From Bacteroidales bacterium (GTDB taxonomy: Bacteria; Bacteroidota; Bacteroidia; Bacteroidales; UBA10428), in the NCBI GenBank assembly GCA_016931575.1, contig JAFGEO010000111.1, positions 1-45,610 on the forward strand: 45,610 nucleotides of DNA, read 5' to 3'. The stretch's first letter is position 1. Each line of letters begins with the position of its first letter. This document shows, in pieces, positions 40,959-45,610 of the stretch. The notes beneath the pieces were generated by a model. It did no database searches and was not told where the DNA came from. It was given only the letters and a program-made list of their open reading frames with translations. The translations under genes and the position numbers were made by a program.

Positions 40959-42617
40959 ATGAATTTCAGGCTGAGAACCTATATCGTTTTCATTCTTTTC
41001 CTGAGTTTCGGCAACGGATTGTCAGCTCAGGCAGGCTATCCCGTGTATTGGGTCAGCTTTACAGACAAGGACCATACTCCATACTCCCTGGATAGTCCCG
41101 GGGAATTCCTTTCACAGCGGGCCATCGACAGGAGGCTTAAGCAGGGGATAGACTTCGGGGAATCGGACCTGCCGGTCGATCCGGCCTACCTTGACAGCCT
41201 GTCATTTTTAGGTGCCAGCATCATCAATGTATCAAACTGGTTTAACGGGGCTATGATCGAAGTCCCTGATCCCGCTCTGATCGAAGTGATTACTGCCGCA
41301 GAATTTGTTCTGGACACACCTCTGATGATCAGGCCCGGCTTTACCTATAGCATGAAAAAGAGTGCCTCCTCAAAGCTGGAACTATGTTCGGAGGGCGACA
41401 GCTATCCTTACGGCACCTCCCATAACCAGATTGCCATGCTCGATGGCGATGCCCTGCACGAGTCCGGATACCGTGGCGAAGGGATGCTAATTGCCATCCT
41501 GGATGCCGGCTTTTTAAATGCCGATTCCATTTCTTCCTTGCAGCATGTGTGGCAATCGGCGAATATACTTGCCTGGCGCGATTTTGTAAAAGATGGTGTC
41601 GATATCTTTGATGCCCATAACCACGGGACCCAGGTATTTTCCATTATTGGGGGAATTGAGGAGAACTTACTCTATGGAACAGCCCCTGAAGCCGAATTTG
41701 TGCTGGTACGAACCGAGGATGCAATATCGGAATACCTGATCGAAGAATATAACTGGGTCTGCGGTGCGGAGTTTGCCGACAGTATCGGTGCCGATATCAT
41801 CAACAGCTCACTGGGCTACGCCCTGTTTGAGGATGCCAGTCAGGACCACAGCTATGAGGATATGGACGGAGCCACTGCACCAATCTCCATAGCAGCAGGG
41901 ATTGCTGCCTCTAAGGGAATGGTGGTAGTGACCAGTGCAGGAAACGAGGGAGGGAACAGCTGGCGCTATATCACAGCTCCGGCTGATGCCGATAACATCC
42001 TTGCGGTGGGGGCTACGGATCCCTCCGGGATCATCACTGGTTTCAGCTCACGCGGCCCCAGTGCCGACGGCAGGGTAAAACCCGATCTGTGTGCCCAGGG
42101 TTACCAGACGGTTTCGCAACACTCCGGAGGCAGTTTTACCACCTGTGCCGGCACCTCGTGTTCCTCCCCTGTAATAGCAGGCATGCTGGCATGCCTGTGG
42201 CAGTCGATGCCCGGTGCCGGGAGGGAGGAACTGCTCAGCCAGGTCAGGCGAAAATCCTCCCGTTTCATAACACCGGATGCCGAATATGGGTATGGGATCC
42301 CCAATTTCGTAGAGACCTTTGCCCTGATGCACGAGTCTGTACCTGATGAAACAAGCGGGGGACTGGCAGTCTCCCTCTTCCCAAACCCTGCCGATGATGA
42401 AATCTTTTTCAATCTGTCCGGGCTGGGAAAAGAAACTCATGTAACAGTTAACATAATTGATATGTCAGGGCGTTTGTATTACCAGGCAAACTTTCCGACC
42501 CTGGAGGATCGTGATGTCCTAAAGATCAGCGATCTCACTTTCCTTTCATCAGGACCGTACCTTATGAGGATCACCTCGGGAAGCGGGACCCTTACGCAAA
42601 CCTTTTTCAAAAAATAG
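40959..42617 (+). CDS. Subtilisin-family (S8) serine peptidase with T9SS sorting domain
   Basis: A secreted protease of 552 residues. The ATG at 40959 gives a direct signal peptide (MNFRLRTYIVFILFLSFG, cleavage near LSAQA); an in-frame GTG at 40920 would add 13 residues ahead of it and is less likely. The catalytic triad is complete: Asp182 (AILDAGF), His222 (HNHGTQV) and Ser400 (GTSCSSPV), with the oxyanion Asn in TSAGNEGG. The C-terminal FPNPADDEIF and the end YLMRITSGSGTLTQTFFKK form a type IX sorting domain. It is secreted across the outer membrane and probably degrades extracellular protein. Confidence 0.94.
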   Translation: MNFRLRTYIVFILFLSFGNGLSAQAGYPVYWVSFTDKDHTPYSLDSPGEFLSQRAIDRRLKQGIDFGESDLPVDPAYLDSLSFLGASIINVSNWFNGAMIEVPDPALIEVITAAEFVLDTPLMIRPGFTYSMKKSASSKLELCSEGDSYPYGTSHNQIAMLDGDALHESGYRGEGMLIAILDAGFLNADSISSLQHVWQSANILAWRDFVKDGVDIFDAHNHGTQVFSIIGGIEENLLYGTAPEAEFVLVRTEDAISEYLIEEYNWVCGAEFADSIGADIINSSLGYALFEDASQDHSYEDMDGATAPISIAAGIAASKGMVVVTSAGNEGGNSWRYITAPADADNILAVGATDPSGIITGFSSRGPSADGRVKPDLCAQGYQTVSQHSGGSFTTCAGTSCSSPVIAGMLACLWQSMPGAGREELLSQVRRKSSRFITPDAEYGYGIPNFVETFALMHESVPDETSGGLAVSLFPNPADDEIFFNLSGLGKETHVTVNIIDMSGRLYYQANFPTLEDRDVLKISDLTFLSSGPYLMRITSGSGTLTQTFFKK

Positions 42618-42623
42618 TCGCCC

Positions 42624-44012
42624 ATGCAGGAGAACCAACTGACCCTACTTCAGCTGAACAGTGAGATCAAGAATGTCCTTAAAGTGCATACAGAACGATT
42701 TTACTGGATTGTCGGGGAGATCAGTGAGCTGAAGGTGAATTACAGTGGGCACTGTTACCTGGAGCTTATTCAGAAAGACGAAACCAGCGACCAGATCCTG
42801 GCACGGAGCCGTGCAATGATCTGGGCACAGAATTTCCGGCTGATCAAGCCCTATTTCGAAACCACAACAGGGCAGCTATTGACAGAAGGTCTGCGTGTGC
42901 TGGTGAAGGTGAGTGTGGAGTTTCACGAAGTGTATGGTCTCAGCCTCAACATCACGGATATCGAACCAAAATATACCGTTGGTGAGATGGCCCTGCGGAA
43001 GCAAAAGATCATCGACAGGCTGACGGAGGAAGGGGTGATCGACATGAACAGGGAGCTGGAACTGCCCATGCTGTGCCGGAAGATCGCCATCATCTCATCG
43101 CCTACTGCAGCGGGTTATGGCGACTTTTGCAACCAGCTGGAGAACAATCCCTACGACTATAAATTCTACCTGAAGCTGTTTCCCGCGGTGATGCAGGGCG
43201 AGGCAGCAGAGCAATCGGTAATCGATGCACTGGACCGCATTTATGCCCGGGAGGGTTTTTTTGATGTGGTGGTGATCATCCGTGGCGGGGGTTCGCAGGT
43301 TGACCTGAATTGCTTTAACAGCTACTGGCTGGCATACCATATTACCCAGTTCCCGTTGCCCGTCCTGACAGGTATCGGGCATGAGCAGGACGATACCGTT
43401 ACCGACCGCGTCGCCCATACGCGCCTCAAAACACCTACCGCCGTTGCTGCCTATCTGATCGACATGATGGCCGTGCTGGAAAACCGCCTCGATGAATGGA
43501 CTGAACAGCTTGGGGAAATGATCCGGGATATGGTCGTTGAAGAGTCGCTGAAACTCAACAGGCTGTCGCATAAATTGCAGCAGGTATTGCAGGACCGGAT
43601 AAGCCGGCACCGCAACCGGCTGAACAATGCCTCTTTTCAGCTGCATAAAGGCAGCATGGACCGCATCAGCCTTTCGCTCCGTAGCCTTGACCGGATCGGG
43701 TCAAAGGTTCTTACCAGATCATCCGCTCTTCCCAGGGACCGGATGCAGGATCTAAAATGGATACAGAACCGCATGAAACAAACGGTGAGTCTCAGAAAAG
43801 ACGGACTGAAGCAGAAGCTTCAATTTATCGAGGAAAAGCTTGATGCCTATGATCCTGCGCGGGTCCTGGAAAGAGGTTATTCCATCACCCTGAAAGACGG
43901 AATGCCGGTCAAAGATGCCAATGTACTTAAACCCAACGATATCATAACCACCCTCTTCAGAAAGGGTAAAGCAGAAAGTATAATTAAAAAAGAAGACCAT
44001 GAGCGAGAATAA
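42624..44012 (+). CDS. xseA: Exodeoxyribonuclease VII large subunit
   Basis: A 462-residue subunit. It has an N-terminal OB-fold (FYWIVGEISELKVNYSGHCYLEL), then the catalytic domain with IAIISSPTAAGYGDFCNQLE, VVVIIRGGGSQVDLNCFNSYWLAYHI, and GIGHEQDDTVTDRVAHTRLKTPTAVAAYLI. A long coiled-coil C-terminal half ends with LERGYSITLKDGMPV. It works with XseB to degrade single-stranded DNA. It starts 6 bases after the subtilase stop and overlaps xseB by 14 bases. Confidence 0.96.
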   Translation: MQENQLTLLQLNSEIKNVLKVHTERFYWIVGEISELKVNYSGHCYLELIQKDETSDQILARSRAMIWAQNFRLIKPYFETTTGQLLTEGLRVLVKVSVEFHEVYGLSLNITDIEPKYTVGEMALRKQKIIDRLTEEGVIDMNRELELPMLCRKIAIISSPTAAGYGDFCNQLENNPYDYKFYLKLFPAVMQGEAAEQSVIDALDRIYAREGFFDVVVIIRGGGSQVDLNCFNSYWLAYHITQFPLPVLTGIGHEQDDTVTDRVAHTRLKTPTAVAAYLIDMMAVLENRLDEWTEQLGEMIRDMVVEESLKLNRLSHKLQQVLQDRISRHRNRLNNASFQLHKGSMDRISLSLRSLDRIGSKVLTRSSALPRDRMQDLKWIQNRMKQTVSLRKDGLKQKLQFIEEKLDAYDPARVLERGYSITLKDGMPVKDANVLKPNDIITTLFRKGKAESIIKKEDHERE

Positions 44013-44205
44013 GCTATCCTATAGCAAAGCATATAAAGAGCTGGAAACTATCCTTCAGCAGATTGAGAACAATGACCTCGATGTGGACAACCTGGCAACC
44101 AAGGTAAAGCGGGCTGCTGAGCTGATCAAAATATGCAAGGGAAAACTTCGGGAAGCAGAAGCGGAGATCGAGGAGGTGATCCAGGATATGGAGGAGGAAG
44201 ATTAG
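43999..44205 (+). CDS. xseB: Exodeoxyribonuclease VII small subunit
   Basis: A 68-residue helical hairpin protein with the family start SYSKAYKELETILQQIEN and a charged coiled-coil tail (ACKGKLREAEAEIEEVIQ-like). It binds the XseA coiled coil and is needed for exonuclease VII activity. It overlaps xseA by 14 bases, typical of the pair. Confidence 0.93.
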   Translation: MSENKLSYSKAYKELETILQQIENNDLDVDNLATKVKRAAELIKICKGKLREAEAEIEEVIQDMEEED

Positions 44206-44338
44206 CCGGGTGCCGGGTACTGGGTGCTGACAACCTGTAAGGGACATTGTCTGAATGAAACTCAAAAGTTAGTTTTATGGCACTCCCATTGTTGATAAGG
44301 TAGATCATTAAGAAATCCAACTAAATGCGTAAACTGGC

Positions 44339-44968
44339 ATGAAACAAATCCTATACATTCAAATCCTTCTGCTCACAACGAGCATGGTTATTTCTGCTCA
44401 AACACAGCAAGGCGATCCATCCGGGTGGTTCGGGAATGAAACCCTGTCGATTGGTAACGGAAAGTACAGCAGTACCCATCCGGAAGAGGGCTTTGGGGAT
44501 TTCCGGTTGATTGGTTGGTCAGAAACCGGTTTGATCGCCTACCTGTTTAATCCAATGACATCCGTTGCCTGTGAGACAGAGGAGACCTTGTACATTTACG
44601 ACCTGGTAAATAATTATCAGGTATGGAGAAAATTTGCATGCTCCGTAGACTGGACAGATCCACAGGATCGCACCGTGAAGGAATGTATCGGGAAGCTGAC
44701 AGAATATCAGATTAAGCCCGCTACTGCCATTACCTTAAAACCAATGGATACTAAAATTGAACGTGCGGACTCAACGATCAAAGTCTTTCAGATCAAAGGA
44801 GATCAGCAGCTATTGCTGGCTTCTTTAAAATTGCAGAAAGATTGTTTTTCGATGCTTGAAGCGGATGGTTATCTTGTGTCGCCATTAAACGAGAACCTGT
44901 ATGCGGTGCTGCTTCCCTACCTTTGCGATATAGAGGATGTTTGTGTTTTGGGATGGGAAGGAAAGTAA
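44339..44968 (+). CDS. Hypothetical secreted protein
   Basis: An unrecognised 209-residue protein with a clear signal peptide (MKQILYIQILLLTTSMVISA, cleaved before QTQ). The mature part contains seven cysteines, including one in SVACET, one in FACSVDW, one in VKECIGK and two in the C-terminal CDIEDVC. This suggests disulfide bonds in the periplasm or outside. No catalytic motif or repeat is seen. It follows xseB by 133 bases and precedes a membrane protein gene with its own promoter, so it may be a single-gene unit. Confidence 0.65.
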   Translation: MKQILYIQILLLTTSMVISAQTQQGDPSGWFGNETLSIGNGKYSSTHPEEGFGDFRLIGWSETGLIAYLFNPMTSVACETEETLYIYDLVNNYQVWRKFACSVDWTDPQDRTVKECIGKLTEYQIKPATAITLKPMDTKIERADSTIKVFQIKGDQQLLLASLKLQKDCFSMLEADGYLVSPLNENLYAVLLPYLCDIEDVCVLGWEGK

Positions 44969-44999
44969 TCAGCACTTTATTTCGTTCAGAGATATTAAT

Positions 45000-45007
45000 T
45001 ACATTTG
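45000..45007 (+). promoter_or_regulatory. -7 box upstream of the partial membrane protein
   Basis: TACATTTG is a full TAnnTTTG match, 27 bases before the ATG at 45034. A TTCG at 44982-44985 could be a poor -33 element. Confidence 0.5.
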
Positions 45008-45033
45008 GAGCCAGGTAATCAAGAAAACAGTTC

Positions 45034-45610
45034 ATGAAGAAATGGGTCCCTTATCTCTTATTTTCAATAATTGCGCTTGCATCCTTTAGGATGTTCTCAT
45101 CAATGTTCTATCCTGCATTCAACTCGGATAATGCCGTACCCGTTTTGATGATACACTATTACAAGTTGCCCAGGGATTTATATTATTGGGGAATTGACCG
45201 ATTAGGAAGTCTTATCCAGTTAATCGCACAGATTCCCTTTATGCTCAATATTTCAGCTCTTGCTTCGGAATCGATCGTACATTATATCATTTTATTTTTT
45301 GGGTTTCTGGCATTTTCAAGCTTTATAAAATCAAAATTCCTGAAAGTAGTTTTTGCACTGATATGGTTTTTCCCACCTATGCGATTAATTGACGTGACAC
45401 AGTTTTATCTGGGAATTCATTATAGTCTGGTCGCGATCATCGTATACCTGTACAATAAAAGATTGCCGGAAATAAGGAATAAATCGATCTGGTTAAGGCA
45501 TATTCATTATTTATTAATAGTACTAATTTCCATCACAGCAGTATGGGTATCAGATATGGCGCTTATATCAGTTTTTGTTATTGTTGGCATTCAGGCAGTC
45601 TTTTATCTGA
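45034..45610 (+). CDS. Polytopic membrane protein, 5' part only (GT-C-like)
   Basis: The reading frame opens with ATG at 45034 and stays open to the window end, giving 192 residues with no stop. The protein starts MKKWVPYLLFSIIALASF and continues with several hydrophobic segments. After the first helix, an extracytoplasmic loop holds FNSDNAVPVLMIHYYKLPRD, where an acidic residue follows the first helix as in membrane GT-C glycosyltransferases. That fold assignment is tentative and rests on layout only. The rest of the gene lies beyond the window. Confidence 0.7.
   Translation, partial: MKKWVPYLLFSIIALASFRMFSSMFYPAFNSDNAVPVLMIHYYKLPRDLYYWGIDRLGSLIQLIAQIPFMLNISALASESIVHYIILFFGFLAFSSFIKSKFLKVVFALIWFFPPMRLIDVTQFYLGIHYSLVAIIVYLYNKRLPEIRNKSIWLRHIHYLLIVLISITAVWVSDMALISVFVIVGIQAVFYL

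Overview
The window looks like a chromosomal segment from a member of the Bacteroidetes, probably an environmental or gut Bacteroidales/Marinilabiliales-type organism. Supporting signs are type IX secretion C-terminal sorting domains on a pectinesterase and a subtilase, a SusC-like carboxypeptidase-regulatory N-terminus on a VWA protein, a NimA-like flavoprotein, Bacteroidetes-type promoters (TAnnTTTG -7 boxes) and almost no Shine-Dalgarno sequences. I see no rRNA, tRNA, CRISPR array, phage or insertion sequence. Genus-level placement is inference.

Layout. 1-336: edge of a 33-bp tandem repeat plus a dyad. 337-4253: secreted VWA/YfbK-type protein, membrane histidine kinase, NimA-like flavin protein. 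4286-6294: an apparent transcription-attenuation leader with a near-leaderless 28-codon ORF, then an EamA-type exporter and a Tam-like methyltransferase. 6347-6390: 19-bp perfect inverted repeat. 6508-12262: membrane ICMT-like methyltransferase, a 1074-residue multidomain pectinesterase, a second DMT transporter. 12432-20364: menaquinone block menG, menI-like, menF, menD, menB, menA, menC, menE, all on + and mostly touching or overlapping. 20387-21988 (minus): trxA, DUF6132-like, methyltransferase, DUF302. 22477-22695: S4 RNA-binding protein. 22711-25432 (minus): sigma-54 response regulator with its kinase, divergent from an ABC ATPase and a TolC-like gene. 27937-36716: acetyltransferase, beta-helix lipoprotein with an overlapping EEP-family gene, SNF2 helicase, two unknown secreted proteins, mtnA. 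36764-39742: panB divergent from dnaK. 40082-44205: MORN-like secreted protein, T9SS subtilase, xseA-xseB. 44339-45610: unknown secreted protein and the start of a multi-spanning membrane protein cut by the window edge.

How the genes work together. The men block encodes nearly the whole route from chorismate to menaquinone; no menH is recognisable here. The 22.7-27.9 kb block reads as a stress or export regulon: the sigma-54 activator pair faces an ABC ATPase/TolC unit that has a candidate -24/-12 promoter but no permease or membrane-fusion gene nearby. The most intriguing non-coding element is the leader at 4325-4486. It combines a good -7 box, a short ORF starting at or near the predicted transcript start, and a 10-nt segment inside that ORF able to pair with the 5' arm of a strong intrinsic terminator just before the exporter gene.
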